Shown here: positions 49,381-61,208 of the stretch, one piece after another
How positions within the stretch are numbered: position 1 is the first letter of the stretch
How the letters are laid out: the number at the start of each line of letters is the position of its first letter
Assembly: GCF_964340395.1 (NCBI RefSeq)
Contig: NC_135564.1
Coordinates: 12,962,391 to 13,026,390, forward strand
Length of the DNA: 64,000 nucleotides
Direction: 5' to 3'
From: Glandiceps talaboti
Lineage: Eukaryota; Hemichordata; Enteropneusta; Spengelidae
Made by a program: the position numbers and the translations under genes
The notes under the pieces: generated by a model
The model's input: the letters and a program-made list of their open reading frames with translations, nothing else
What the model was told of the DNA's origin: nothing
Database searches by the model: none

Positions 49381-51124
49381 TCACAGTTTTGATTCAAATG
49401 TCACATTCAAGGTTACAGCACACTGGAAAATGACTCTGTTTGATTTCTGTATAACACAATATATCTTAGGTAATATCTCATCTTCCCATGACGTCACAGT
49501 CAGTTCATCATTGAGCACTGATTCACCAATGAACAACAGTGTAATATCTTTCGGTGGATACATTGCTACCTTTCCATGAATATAATTTGCTTGATCGTGG
49601 GTACTAATAAGATTAGAAGGGCCCAGACAGAACTTGATGTAGCTTGAGTATGTGGTATGTTGGTTGCTGTCAATGTCACCTGGCAATACAACAACTTTGT
49701 GTTTGTACAGTTTGGACGAACTGGGTGGTGTTTGGGGAAACTCGCTGTGGAGCTGCGGTCGGGTAGCTTTGATCTGTTCCTGGTGTGCTTGTATGTACAA
49801 TTCGGGCAGGGGAGTGGAACGTCGCGATAAACGACTCACAAATACATAGTGAACAAGACATGTCCCAATGAGTTCACTCGTCTCTTCAATAGCTAACTCG
49901 AGTAAAATAACCACTGATGTTCTTCCAACATGAACCACCTTCACTGTACACACCAACAACGTTTTGCTGGAGAGCTTGGAATATAAAGTTGGATGTATCC
50001 GCGTATACATTGACCGAATAAAGAAACTGTAACCATTCCGGTAAGGTTCAAGAAGACCGTAACGGTGCCCATCTTGAAGTAACCATCCATGGAATAGAGC
50101 TGCCATAAACACTTTGGACAAGGCCCATGGTGTCAATTTTCCTGCAGTTTACAGAATTTAAAACAACGTGTAAGATTATTTAGATAGGCAACGCTAGCAC
50201 TAATAACCCAATAACGTGGTATGCGCCGTAAACATAAGAGTCAGACTGGCATTTTTGGTGTTACTTTGTGCAAAAGAAACCCCATTCTAAGAAGAATTAG
50301 ATGTAAACTGAATGCCTACCATAAGGGATACTGGACATTAAAAAGGCAGAGTAAGATGGCTTTACCACAAGGGGCAGCGAAAATGTAATTGACTGATTGA
50401 TCGATCGATCGACTGATTTATTGATTGATTTATTATTTGGTTGAATGATTGATCGATTGAATGATCAATTTTTGTGGTGCAATATAACTTATTTTGTGTG
50501 ATATTGATTTTTTCTTTCCCTGGCTACTTTGCTCTCAGCTGTGATCTCTCGCCAATTATAAGATTAGGGGAGTTTTAATTTAGATAAGAGGAGAAGAATG
50601 GTCAAAGCGTCTTTATTTAGTCAATAAAGACAGAATTACATACAGCTGAAAGAGAAAAGTAGACAGTTAAAGCGAAATTAAAAGTTTTTATATCACCACA
50701 AAACTCAATAAATGAATTGATCATTCAACCAAATAATAATAAATCAATCAATAAATCGATCGATCGATCGATTGATCAATCAGTTACATTTTCGCTGTCC
50801 CCTGTTTACCGGATTTCCCTATTCAAAACATACGACTGTCGTGTAGGTGTTGTCTAAAGTTTCGACATGTAACAGTTTACTAAAGGCTCCATTTTCTCCT
50901 CAGCCCCCCCCCCCCATGCCGTAACTTCTGCTCTTTCCCATAAAAAAACCCATTGATTTCAAAGTCTCTGTATAATGATTACCTAATCTGTATATACTCA
51001 GGGCGTGCTTTTATTTATAAGGAAGAATTTCATAATTACCTTTTTCAGCTGAATGATCGACGACAACATCGTCAACTGTGTACGTACAACGTACCGCTTT
51101 GTCATTCGATATGTCGACTTCCAT
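49381..51124 (-). CDS. Acyl-ACP thioesterase-like double-hotdog protein, paralogue E
   Basis: The coding exons 51040-51124 (85 bp) and 49381-50141 join in phase 1 (aaag|gtaatt ... ctgcag|ga), giving 281 aa. This is the most diverged member, but length, intron position and landmarks agree. It shows VVHVGRTSVVILLELAIEE in the first hotdog and LPGDIDSNQHTTYSSYIKFC in the second. D186, N188 and H190 keep the D-x-N-x-H motif, followed by FIGESVLNDELTVTSWEDE. The start at 51124 gives MEVDISNDKAVRC..., matching the short first exon of the other paralogues. The ATG seven bases upstream is in another frame. The intron contains a large foldback repeat. It is most likely functional, with substrate unknown. 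Confidence 0.8.
50370..50825. repeat. Foldback element with GATC/TGAT-rich arms in the intron of gene E
   Basis: The left arm cagcgaaaatgtaattgact...gatcgatcgatcg...ttatttggttgaatgatt is inverted at the right as aatcattcaacca-like sequence, atcgatcgatcgatcgattg and cagttacattttcgctg. The arms are about 110 bp and the spacer about 215 bp. Confidence 0.8.
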
Positions 51125-52097
51125 GACTCATGTAATCCCGGTTAAATCCTGAAAAATCCACACAACTGTATTTCACACAAAACCACAACACCTGTCAAAT
51201 TTATTAAATGCAAATAAAGAAAGGGAGTTGTACATCAGGTCGTGCAAGTCCAGAACTTTGTTGACGCTACGGGTCAACGTCCAAAATAAAATGGACAGTG
51301 CGATGACCTTTGCCAAAATTACACGTCGTCCTATAATAGTTCCCATTTTTTTGTCTCTCTTTAATTAAAAAATGTAATGACAAAACTGAAAACTGTCCGA
51401 CAGCTTCTTCTGCAATGATATTACATTATGACAAAATATGATGACGGTGAATAATTAACTCATTCTCTTGGAGTTCAAAGATTGAAATAACCTCGAGTGT
51501 ACTTTGACCAAAGTTATGTACTACTATTGTGACCCTAGATTCTGTATTATTTACACAGTAACAGAAGATAGGATTTGCAAGGTCACAGCGACTCGATGCA
51601 GCAACACCCCTCCCACATCTTATACAAGGAATACAGCTAATACCTTTATCGTGTAATGTTATGCAAGGTACAAATGGCACACTTGCCTGGTTTTACGGAA
51701 ATCGTGGAATCTGTAATTGTACATAGAATGGACTAGACTATACTCACTGAAGCTGTATGTTGTCGAGTATTTGAGGAACGCAAGTATATGACATGTGTTG
51801 CAATGTAATGTTGTAGATATATTGTACTATTTCTAGCCCCTCTGAGATCTACTCAGCAGCATGAGCAGCAGTGATGTGAATACTGAAGAAAGGTCACTGA
51901 ATAGCGCCAATGGCGTCGGCGTTTGTGACCCTACTAATTATTCATGATGTCAATAATTTCTAAACTTGACATCCAAATAACAGTTTTATATTTTCGTCCC
52001 AAAAATAACATTGTTGAGACAAGGGTCTTATGAATTCAAGTTTTGGTTCGAATAAAATTACTTGATTGTTCTGTAGTGTCCTTTAATTTCTGTAAGC

Positions 52098-52190
<93 letters not shown>

Positions 52191-52559
52191 GTTTCACATA
52201 GAGTTTCATTCTTCTTTCGCCAAGTAGAGTGCTCGATCACCTTGGAGAGCTATCATACATAAAAATGTAAGAAGACGAGTCTGATATTACATTGTGGATT
52301 TACACTACGGACCGTTTCACCAGAAGGATCGTCGGGTGTAATAGTAGGGTTTAGTAGTCATTGGCTTTACATTCTGCTTTATGTACATAACTTATGTGTG
52401 TTCACAGACGGCTGTGTGTACACAAAAAAATGGAAACAAAGGTTACGTATTATTAAGTAAGAACTTGTTAGCGTGCCGGCATTTACTGATTAATTCAGTT
52501 CTGCTGTTCAAGGTCGTTGATTTGTCGGCAGTTATAATAAAATATTTTTTCCCAGAGAC
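51125..52559. other. 5' region of gene E and (CA)n microsatellite; no gene recognised
   Basis: A long uninterrupted CA tract lies at about 52101-52188. The rest is unique-looking sequence, presumably including the promoter of gene E. No TATA box was identifiable and no open frame shows a domain. Confidence 0.5.
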
Positions 52560-53010
52560 ATAGTTGACATCGTTCGGTAACATTTGAGTATGATCATGGA
52601 AGTAGGGGTTCTACTTCCATGGTATGATGAAGCCTGCTTGGGAACTGACCAGTGTATGTCGTAATTGGTTTTGCTGTATTTTAGGTGCCAAATGTATTTG
52701 CTGAGCGCAGTGTCTTTCTTCTTGTGGTCAAGTTTAAATTAAGACTTGTGGTTGTTAAACCTGCTTTTGAAGTCTGTGTCACTAACACCTATGTATGATT
52801 TGTGATCTTGGTTAGTGGTGACTGTTGCTTTGTAAACAATGCTTTTTATGAGCCATTTTCCTGCGAGGGGGCACTCCTTTGGTTTCCTGCAGTTACAGGT
52901 ACTTTGTTGTGTTTGCTTAGCTTTTGAAAGTATGGCTTTGTTGTGACCGTTAATTATTTTACCCATGTTGTCCATGCAACTACTACAGTCACCACTAACC
53001 AAGCTTATAC
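52560..53010 (-). mobile_element. Penelope-like element fragment with GIY-YIG endonuclease domain
   Basis: The minus strand encodes CNCRKPKECPLAG, SIVYKATVTTNQDHKSYIGV and SDTDFKSRFNNHKS. This is the characteristic C-terminal cysteine motif and GIY-YIG module of Penelope-like retroelements. Further along, KDTALSKYIWHLK and YDIHWSVPKQA continue the same module. It is a broken, 5'-truncated old copy with more than one break. No reverse-transcriptase part is present in the window. Confidence 0.85.
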
Positions 53011-53089
53011 CCCGTTCTATGTACTAGTCACATGCTCTTATAATCATGGTATAGGATGAACACCGCCAAGGATAAAACGACTGAGGCAA

Positions 53090-54019
53090 CTAATACTTCA
53101 AAAGTATAGCTGCATCCTCCAATCTACTAACGATTTCGTCGTCAAACTTTTCGTTCTGAGCCACTGAGAAGTGATTTTTCCAATCACCAACAATTCCTTT
53201 CCTAACAAACTGTTCGATATCTCCATCAAAGATTGCCTTGTCCAGTATGACACATTTGTGAATGGCTTGTCTCATACCTTCAACAGAGCATGCCATCTTA
53301 ATCCGCTGAATATCTTGATCAGACAAATTCACTCGCAGAAAATTTCCAAACTTTCTGACAACATTACTGAGATTACTTTGAATGTCTTCGTATCTTACAT
53401 GCAAGACATTATCTTCAATGCCAACTTCACTCCATTGCATGACATGTTGCAGCCACGGACCATACGGAGTTCTTCCCTTCACGAATTCTTCCACAGCTCT
53501 GTTCCATTCTAATGCCATCTTTCCATGTTCAGCTTTCTTGTAGTAATGATACATCGAGACACAGACATCTTTTGGATTTCTTGTAACGTAGATTATCTTT
53601 ACATTTCTGGCTCTGGCTTGCTTCAATGGAAACAAGTGAAGAGGAGAATGGCATCGAATCAGGCGAGGTGATTTGATGTGCAGTTTTCCCGCTTGAAATT
53701 GTGTTGCTAGTTCCCCACGTGTCCCTGGTACAGATGCAGGATCAACTATCAACCAATCAAAAATAAGTGCTTCGCTACTGTTTCCCGAACTCATAAGCCC
53801 GAAGTCCTGAATATTCTGCAGAATGTTTAAAACCCACGTTGTACCTGACTTGGGGTATCCAACTACAACAACATCACCCTCATGCCACGGAAAGTTGCCG
53901 GAGGTATCATTTTTCACCTTTTGCTCATCAACGTAGAATGGAAAGTAGACATCTCTGTATTTAAACTTTGCGAGCTGTGTGGTTTCTTCAGCCGTTTCGA
54001 GCTTCTGACTAAATGCCAT
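53090..54019 (-). CDS. Cytosolic sulfotransferase (SULT family), intronless
   Basis: It transfers sulfate from PAPS to hydroxyl or amine groups of small molecules in the cytosol. The frame is complete at 309 aa, normal for SULTs (about 285-310). The PAPS-binding loop YPKSGTTW is at residues 55-62. The catalytic His is H124 within PRLIRCHSPLHLFP; most SULTs have K-T-H-L-P there, so C-H-S-P is a variant. The 3'-phosphate motif YVTRNPKDVCVSMYHYYK is at 144-161 and the C-terminal RKGIVGDWKNHF at 273-284. There is no signal peptide or membrane segment. No intron interrupts the coding region, which could reflect retroposition or intron loss; I see no poly-A remnant. Subfamily and substrate cannot be decided by eye. 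The start is the first in-frame ATG giving a normal N-terminus. Confidence 0.94.
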   Translation of the reverse strand: MAFSQKLETAEETTQLAKFKYRDVYFPFYVDEQKVKNDTSGNFPWHEGDVVVVGYPKSGTTWVLNILQNIQDFGLMSSGNSSEALIFDWLIVDPASVPGTRGELATQFQAGKLHIKSPRLIRCHSPLHLFPLKQARARNVKIIYVTRNPKDVCVSMYHYYKKAEHGKMALEWNRAVEEFVKGRTPYGPWLQHVMQWSEVGIEDNVLHVRYEDIQSNLSNVVRKFGNFLRVNLSDQDIQRIKMACSVEGMRQAIHKCVILDKAIFDGDIEQFVRKGIVGDWKNHFSVAQNEKFDDEIVSRLEDAAILLKY

Positions 54020-55707
54020 ATTGAAGGGGGTGGGACGGGTATTGCACTGATTTGGTCAACGGTCAAGGTGAAGTGCGAAAAACTCAGATTTAGATTCATA
54101 TTGCAGTTTGTTATTGAAGAAAGAGACTTACATAAGAAAAAGAATATATGATAAGGCTGTACACGTTTTGAAAGAATCCATGTTCCTGTTTATTTCGTAT
54201 CGAGTACGTTAATACTTTTTGTACGGATCCGCGATCGCACGTCAGTTTAACTATATGAGGATATGTTCAGAATAGTTTTGTTGATTAATATGGATGAAAT
54301 GTGCATGCTGAATCGATTCCTTTTTTTCTATCAAATAAGTTAGCAAACTTGTACTGACTTGCCACAACAAACTTCGACTACTGAAATCGTTTGTCAATGA
54401 TCATAAGACCATATTACTGAAGGAATGAACGTCTGTAGTGTTTTCCTAGCCTGTTCGGGCGGACTCTCAACCAGACTAATAATAATAATACAAGATTCAA
54501 ATTCCTGTCTCAACGGATGGGAGTTGTCTGCCTTTAGTAATATTTGTTCGGTATTTGTTCGATTTGTCATGCCTCTAGAACAGGTACCACCATTCAGTGA
54601 CTCTCCCTGTGCCCCATTACAACAATTTTTGTGTTTGAAAACGTTCCCAGCCAACAAACAGACCCTAAAGTACAAATGCTGCTAATGGTAGACAAATAAA
54701 ACACTGTGATGTAAAGAAATTCTTTCCAGACATCGAAGGATCTGAGTTTCCTAAGACAAAGGACGGATGTGGAACTTCTTTATGGTTACATTTGTATTCA
54801 CATTTCATGAAAGCTTGTTATCTATAATCATTCCCAAGTACTTGCAATCATTGACTTATTTATTCCATCCTTTCCCATCATGCTGCCATGATCAGATTTC
54901 TTCCTCCTAAAATTAATAATTCTTTGGCGTTAACAACATTCATTTAATTGAAGATAACTGATTACACCACTCAGACTATAAATCGGATGATTTCATTTAG
55001 GTATTATCTGATCATTGAGATTCATCATATTTGATATTTGGTCAGTCACTGCAGTGTCGTCAGCAAATGTGTCTATCAGGCATGATTCATATTCATATTT
55101 GCATTCAGCAGTGAAACCACAGGGAGCTCAGGCTGTTAGTTTTGTTTATAAATACAAACAAACAAACAAAACACAAACAATTAACAAATAAATAAACAAG
55201 TAAACATACAAACAAAAACAAGTAAACAAACAAAATAAACCGACAAATGAGTAGATATATACATGAGTAAACGACAACAAACCAACGAACAAACAAACAC
55301 TACACCCCCCCCCCCCCAATCGTCACCATCAGAGGAGGCGATCAGGCTAACAAATGTAAACATGTACCAAGAAGGTCAATTCAGGCAAAATAACGAAGGT
55401 AAAATAGCAATGAACGATTAGCCGACATCTACATCGGATTTTTATCAGATTGACACTTTGCCATGCCTATAGCACTACTGAACGTTATCAGTTCAGTTGT
55501 GCTAAAAAACCTTCAAGCGATTACTAAGTATAATGTATGCATGCAGCTCATCCTAATACATGAACATCAGTGGACATCAGATAGACATGTCAAGATGAAG
55601 TGCCGTTTGTCTTGTTTTGTTCAATGTCATATTTGTTGTATACAAATATATACCCCCACCCTGAGAATTAGCAGATGCAATTCACCACAATCACTATGTA
55701 AGCTCTT
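54020..55707. other. Upstream of the SULT gene; no gene recognised
   Basis: The SULT 5' region lies at the left. An (AAAC)n-rich stretch occupies about 55145-55302, with a poly-C run at about 55304-55317. Other open frames lack any domain signal. Confidence 0.5.
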
Positions 55708-55716
55708 ACTCAACCC

Positions 55717-56087
55717 TAGTCTCAGTTACCCAGAATCTCGTCGCTGGGGGCTCTGCCTATGAGACCTCCCCAAACGAGGTCTGGGAAAATGTCAACTTGC
55801 CCACGCAGGAAGTAGCTTCTGGAGCAGTGCATCATGGGGAGTACTTCACGTCCAACATTGCAGGCTGAACGATTTGGGTACCTTCGCTACAGATTATCAC
55901 TTCTCAAGCGACTGATATATATATATATTAATTACAACAAAAAGGCCTTGTAAGCCCATTTTTAATGTTTGGAAGAAATGTACCATGTGACTTCCATCGC
56001 GGGGTAGTTGGGACATGGTTTTCCCAGTATCTCAATTGGGGTGGTAGGCAGAGCCCCCAGCAGCGAGAGTCTGGGTAACCGAGACTA
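55717..56087. mobile_element. 371-bp MITE, TAGTCTC termini, perfect 9-bp target duplication
   Basis: The terminal inverted repeats are tagtctcagttacccagaat... and ...ctgggtaaccgagacta, with ggggctctgccta inverted further in. The direct repeats actcaaccc flank both sides (55708-55716 and 56088-56096). A 9-bp duplication suits Mutator-like or Merlin-like elements. It is non-coding. Confidence 0.9.
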
Positions 56088-56394
56088 ACTCAACCCGAGT
56101 TCTAACCACCACATTAAGTTTTGCTTATTTGCATGTCCAGTTTCCTTAGGACAAAATTCTTAGAATATAAACTCATGCAAATGTCCACTCTGAAATATAG
56201 TTCTATTTCCATCCCTAGATACTGGCTATGCTTTCATAGCAAGGGACCATGCGGCATGCATGTGTGTGAATCAGATAGCTTTTGTGCTTTGACTTCCATT
56301 CTAGCTCTCGAAGACAAGAGTTCCACAGACTTCCTTCACACAATTTACAAAATTACATGTATGACAACTATTCTAGTATTCTGTTATATTAATG

Positions 56395-56400
56395 TTTATT
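56395..56400 (-). promoter_or_regulatory. Polyadenylation signal AATAAA for the carbohydrate sulfotransferase gene
   Basis: The minus strand reads AATAAA about 110 bases after the stop codon of the gene at 56508-57914. Confidence 0.6.
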
Positions 56401-56507
56401 ATATTTTTTTGTAGCAAATTAATAAGAAACACGAGGTTTATAAATTTAGGAATGGATAAAGTGAGTGTAAACATCTTACACTATTTCAGATAGAAAGAAC
56501 AAGATAT

Positions 56508-57914
56508 TTAAACAGCTGGTAAAGACCGAAATATGTCAATTGTCATATTTGTTAAATCGGATGGCACGGAAGCTAGGTTGTATCCCAATGCATCCATCAG
56601 TTCACTGCACATAGAGTCAATTCTCTGTACAATATCAAAAGGCAATTCTAATCTCCAAGCTTGCACTACAGATGATGAATTGCGCCGAGTTGAGTATACA
56701 TCACTTTTTTCAGGATCAGCATTTGAATTAGCCGCAATCCAGGATTTAACACTTTTAGGCAGTTTCTCAATGCCAATAAAGTTATACATCTGTTTAGCAA
56801 CACGTATTGGATTCTCAGCTAAATCTTCGTATCTTACTAGCATATATCTATTTTTCAACCACTGTGGATGGGCATGTGCAGTATCATAATTATGCTTCAT
56901 TCGCTTGCAGAGTGAAAGCATAGTCATTTCTTGTTCACTGTCAAAAGTCTTCGCTAATTTCTCAGCCTTTACTCTAGAACTATATATAGCTCTTGGATCC
57001 CGCACCAGATGTATAATTTTCACATTCAAAGTATCATCTGCCATCAATGCTTGCAATGACTGGATGTTTACAACCCGTATAACTTTTACAGCTACATTTT
57101 TCACTTTCTTACAAATGTCAGTTATCATTCTAATATCAATGTCATCACATTTTTTGACACTTTTTCTAGAAACATCGAATGCTGAACAAAACGGTTCAGA
57201 AATCAGTATTTTACTAGAGGCACGGTGTAAACCTGCTTCATTATAAAAATCAACTAAACTAGGGATGCCTTGGAAATTACACTTAAAGATATTACCCAGG
57301 AACTTGCTTACATTTGGTTGTAATTGTTGATATCCTAAAATAGATTCCAACACTTTGACTGGTTCAAAGTGAAAAAAGAAGTCTGGATTTTGGTTAAATA
57401 TTTGCCCAAGAAAACTAGAACCAGACCGCCGATTGGTCACAATTATGACATTTACAGTGCCATCTTTATTACTGTCATGGTCAATAGGTTTGTTTTCTTC
57501 TGTCTCTTTATCTGCATTTAAAAAATCCCAGACATCAGGTTTTTCAATCTGTGTCCCTTTTGTTTTTACTGGCAACACCAATGACAATGGATTACCAGTC
57601 TCCGCTACTTTGAAGTATTGCCTTGTATCAAAGGGTTTTGGCGCTTTGTTGTAGGCATCCTGAAAGTTCAAAATCTGTTGAAAATGAGTTTCCCTGTACA
57701 AAATATCATTCAGTTGTTGGTTTGTAAAAGCTGTATTTCCAGTGGATATCTCACTAACATAATGGAGTTTAGTGTTTGTGTCCACAGTAGATTCTAATGC
57801 TGTTAATTGTGTCACTTTGTGCTTGGATTTTAATGCAAGAATAGCAATGGCAACAGCAAATACAACTGTTGCAATCACAAATCCATACACACGAGGTCGT
57901 GATTTGATAGCCAT
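56508..57914 (-). CDS. Carbohydrate sulfotransferase, CHST1-7 (GlcNAc/Gal-6-O-sulfotransferase) family
   Basis: A type II Golgi membrane protein that sulfates glycans using PAPS. From the ATG at 57914 the product is 468 aa, usual for the family. It has a short basic cytosolic tail (MAIKSRPR), a membrane anchor at about residues 9-29 and a stem to about 150. The 5'-phosphosulfate loop VTNRRSGSSFLGQIFNQ is at 159-175, followed by FHFEPVKVL. The 3'-phosphate motif IHLVRDPRAIYSSR is at 301-314 and the typical VYSTRRNSSSVVQAWRL at 406-422. The frame is open 33 codons further upstream, but an acceptor (ctttag at about 57935-57940) suggests that part is intron and that a non-coding first exon exists. 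The coding part is a single exon, as is common in this family. The exact glycan acceptor is not predictable. Confidence 0.93.
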   Translation of the reverse strand: MAIKSRPRVYGFVIATVVFAVAIAILALKSKHKVTQLTALESTVDTNTKLHYVSEISTGNTAFTNQQLNDILYRETHFQQILNFQDAYNKAPKPFDTRQYFKVAETGNPLSLVLPVKTKGTQIEKPDVWDFLNADKETEENKPIDHDSNKDGTVNVIIVTNRRSGSSFLGQIFNQNPDFFFHFEPVKVLESILGYQQLQPNVSKFLGNIFKCNFQGIPSLVDFYNEAGLHRASSKILISEPFCSAFDVSRKSVKKCDDIDIRMITDICKKVKNVAVKVIRVVNIQSLQALMADDTLNVKIIHLVRDPRAIYSSRVKAEKLAKTFDSEQEMTMLSLCKRMKHNYDTAHAHPQWLKNRYMLVRYEDLAENPIRVAKQMYNFIGIEKLPKSVKSWIAANSNADPEKSDVYSTRRNSSSVVQAWRLELPFDIVQRIDSMCSELMDALGYNLASVPSDLTNMTIDIFRSLPAV

Positions 57915-58657
57915 CTTTGAGACTTCACATGTACCTAAAGTGAATAAAAGAAAGAAACGTATAAGAATAATATGTAACAGGAAATAGAGGTTTTGGCTTA
58001 AAACTAGACACAAACTTAAACTATTGTTGCGACATGTTGTAATCTAATGGTCATTGTTTAAATTATACCCACAGTTGAGTGGCATTTCTAATAGCTTTCT
58101 TGATCTTGCAGTGTACACTTTTTGGACTTTCAGTATTACACTATCTTGATACAAAGGTGATTAATAATTATATCCACATAATGAAGGCACTGCTATCACC
58201 CACTAGTGCAATCTACCACTGAACAATACTAGTTTTCATTTGTGTCTAACCTTAGTAAGCCAAAACCATGATTGCCACTATAATATTTCATCTAAACTAA
58301 GGCATAGTGCATATTAGTCTATGAATATCAGTTTCTACAACTACCGATAGGTCTTTATACTTAAGACCCTAGATCATTAATAAATTCAAGATCTGCCAAG
58401 TTATAATTTACAAAACATTTTCACTCTTTTATAAAATGTCAGATGGACTGTCAATGGTGACTATTTATCGAAAAGTGAAAATTTATTGTAAATTTTGTCG
58501 CATAGACATGTTCATATAATCTAATTCCCATTCATATCAACCATGTTTGTCAAAGTTGGTAATGGTATTGTTTTATTTGTTTGTTTGCCTGCTTTCTTGT
58601 TTATCTATTTGTTTGTTTGTTTTTTGTAACCATAACCAATTAAAGCCCAACTCCTTG

Positions 58658-59325
58658 TAGTCTCGCTGCCAGACTCGTGACTTTTGTCCCTAAGCTTTGC
58701 AAGCCGAGCTGCAAAGCAGCGAGAAGTGAAGGACTTTAGTCCTGAGTCTGGCAGGAAGCGTTTGGAAAGGAATGTGATATGTCGTCATCATGTGGGTTGG
58801 CCAAAGTATGCAAATAACATCTCAGCGCAGGTCACAGGGTTCCTGCGATTAACAAAGATGTGTAGTCTACACACAGTGGTGGTTATATTTGGTGTCTGAG
58901 TCTTGAAGTTTGGCCAGCATCATCTGTTGCATTCCATATTCGATTGCAAGGCGTTTTTTTTCTGTTACTTTCTCCATTTTCTTGCACTATGCTACCTGCC
59001 TGTTCTATTTTTGTGCGTAACGCAAATGCAGCAGCTAGTTTTCTTCCTCTCAACATTACACAATGAACAATGAGTGACATTATCATTCACTGAAGTAAAT
59101 ACATCCTCAACACATGATTAGTCACTATTTATAACAGACTCCTCCTGGATATAGAATATTCAGTAGCTAGATGTTTGAACAGGTCGTCGATTCGTTAGTT
59201 TCATTGGCGGGTATTTTTATTCTCCTGCTTCCAGCCAGACTTGGGACTAAAGTCCCTCTCTTCTCGCAGCTTCATCGCTTGGCTTACAAATAAAGCTTAG
59301 GGATGATAGTCTGGCAGCGAGACTA
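58658..59325. mobile_element. ~668-bp MITE-like element with TAGTCTCGCTGCCAGACT termini
   Basis: The inverted ends are about 100 bp long, with ccctaagctttg and ggactttagtcc shared inside them. The flanking 9-mers aactccttg (58649-58657) and gactccctg (59326-59334) match at 7 of 9 positions, consistent with an aged target duplication. The first seven bases equal those of the element at 55717-56087. There is no transposase. Confidence 0.8.
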
Positions 59326-60282
59326 GACTCCCTGTGGCTCAGACCACTAACTGGTAACACTGAAGAGTACACAGACCATTGCTTTCTTCTCTCTAGGAGG
59401 GGCATGCATTGTCATTAGCTGCAATAATTGTAGCTTTGTTTTTATTTACAATACTTTCTTATATTTTATTTTGTGTGACTCAACATTTTTCGTTTTACTT
59501 TTTATTTCTTACAGGGTTTGCAAAGAAAAACAAATTCCCACAGAGGACTGAGAGCAACATAGCGAAACTGCTACAGTACTGCATCTAGCAGGGGTAGGTC
59601 CAACTCGGTCCATCACCAACTCAGCCCATGTGATTGTTAACTTGGCCTTCCCATGCTAACTCGGCTCATTCAGTATACCAACTCGGATCAGCCCGTGGTA
59701 TAGTAGAGTTCATTGGTGGGGGTACAGTCTTTACTTTGTCATCATATATCATGTATATGCCCACATACATTGTATTCTGAATACACAGATACAGAAGACA
59801 TGACAGACAACATATAGAGAACGATTATTCCGCCATTGTTAACTATAATGCCAGTGTCATTTAAAGATGATACACCCCTATTAATAGTATTATAAAGTGT
59901 ATTGTTTAATCCTTGCAAATGAGAAAATTCAAACTGCTGGCTGGGACACAAACTATGAGCTCCCATTTTTTAAACGTCTGCATAGAATATGAATCAACTG
60001 GTCTCGAGACTGAAATATTCTATACTAGGTGGGGTCCGAGTTGGCAGGTGGCGATGGGCTGAGTTGGGCGTTAACCATCTAGCATGTCATTTACATATGA
60101 TATGGCTGAGGGACTGAATTACCATATGCTACTACAAAAGTCCTTCAACCAGACAGATCATTACGTAACGAGGTCTTGATTGCAGTGAATCATAGACCCT
60201 ATGCAGGGATGCGAGTCACGTATGATTCCCCATAGACCCTTTGGTCTATGAATTCCCAGGGTTTGATTTCCTCGTGTAATCT
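59326..60282. other. No gene recognised
   Basis: This interval includes a fragment from about 59416 resembling the end of the element at 24949-25399 (agctgcaataattgtag). It also includes a stretch at 59590-59700 and 60030-60070 with repeated 'aactcgg' / 'gagttgg' motifs in both orientations, possibly ends of another diverged element. Confidence 0.4.
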
Positions 60283-60357
60283 GCCCCAGGGTAGTCTGGA
60301 TGACCATGGAATGAAGGTATAAATCGTAACGATACTGTATAGGAACTAGACTAGCCC
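60283..60357 (-). repeat. Dispersed repeat related to 26273-26395
   Basis: In reverse it reads tagtctagttcctatacagt, then atcgttacgatttatacc, then catccagactaccctgggg. This matches the units near 26.3 kb. Confidence 0.65.
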
Positions 60358-60396
60358 CAGGGTAGCATATGTTATGTACAAAGTCCACTACACGGT

Positions 60397-61208
60397 ACGA
60401 GTGTGAAGCTACCATCATATTCATATTCATCTTCACTTTCAAAAGTTGACCTCTACGATCAATGTGAATATGATGATAGCTTACACATTCATCATCAGAT
60501 TCGAAGTACTTCCGAATGGGTACGAACATGCGTTCGGCAAATCACATATCCTTCATTGGCAGGTTGAAATCATGTGATTGTAATTACTTTTCACTTGATT
60601 TGCCTGGATTTGCATGCTCTCTTGTTATTTTTGCCAGAGTATCCAATTTGCACCATGAATTATTGTTGTCATGGACCATTATTTTTCACAATCGATTGCG
60701 TTGACCGATCCTGGTAATTGTGGTCTTGACAACACTATTTTGTGTAAATTTCACCAGTGTAAGTGTTAAGTAAGGTTTCAAAGATAGCGACACTGCGGGA
60801 AATCAAAACACACCCAGCCAGGCCGTATTTTATTACATTATTCATACAGGTTTTTTGTACACCCAAATATTGATATTTCATTTTCAAAAAGATATGGGAA
60901 GGGCATACTAAACATCCAAATTAGTTTTTTATATGACAACAATAATTCATGGTGCAAATTGGATACTCTGGCAAAAATAAGAAGAAAGCATGCAAATCCA
61001 CGCTAATCAAGTGAAAAGTAACTACAATCACATGATTTCAACCTGCCAATGAAGGATTTGTGATTTGCCGAACGCTTGTTCGTACCCATTCGGAAGACTT
61101 CGAATCTGATGATAAACGTGTGAAGCTATCATCATATTCACATTGATCGTAGAGGTCAACTTTTGAAAGTGAATATGAATATGAATATGATGGTAGCTTC
61201 ACACTCGT
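60397..61208. mobile_element. Foldback transposon with ~275-bp inverted termini and 11-bp target duplication
   Basis: The left arm 60397-60672 (acgagtgtgaagctaccatc...) and the right arm about 60943-61208 (...gatggtagcttcacactcgt) are inverted copies. They share, for example, gttgacctctacgatcaatg and caatttgcaccatgaatt. The direct repeat cactacacggt flanks the element at 60386-60396 and 61209-61219. Long inverted ends with a 9-11 bp duplication suggest a Mutator-like foldback. It has no coding capacity. Confidence 0.88.

Noticed and set aside
57915-58013. Upstream start adding 33 residues to the carbohydrate sulfotransferase
   Set aside because: An acceptor site separates it from the main start, and the downstream ATG gives the usual short basic tail before the membrane anchor.
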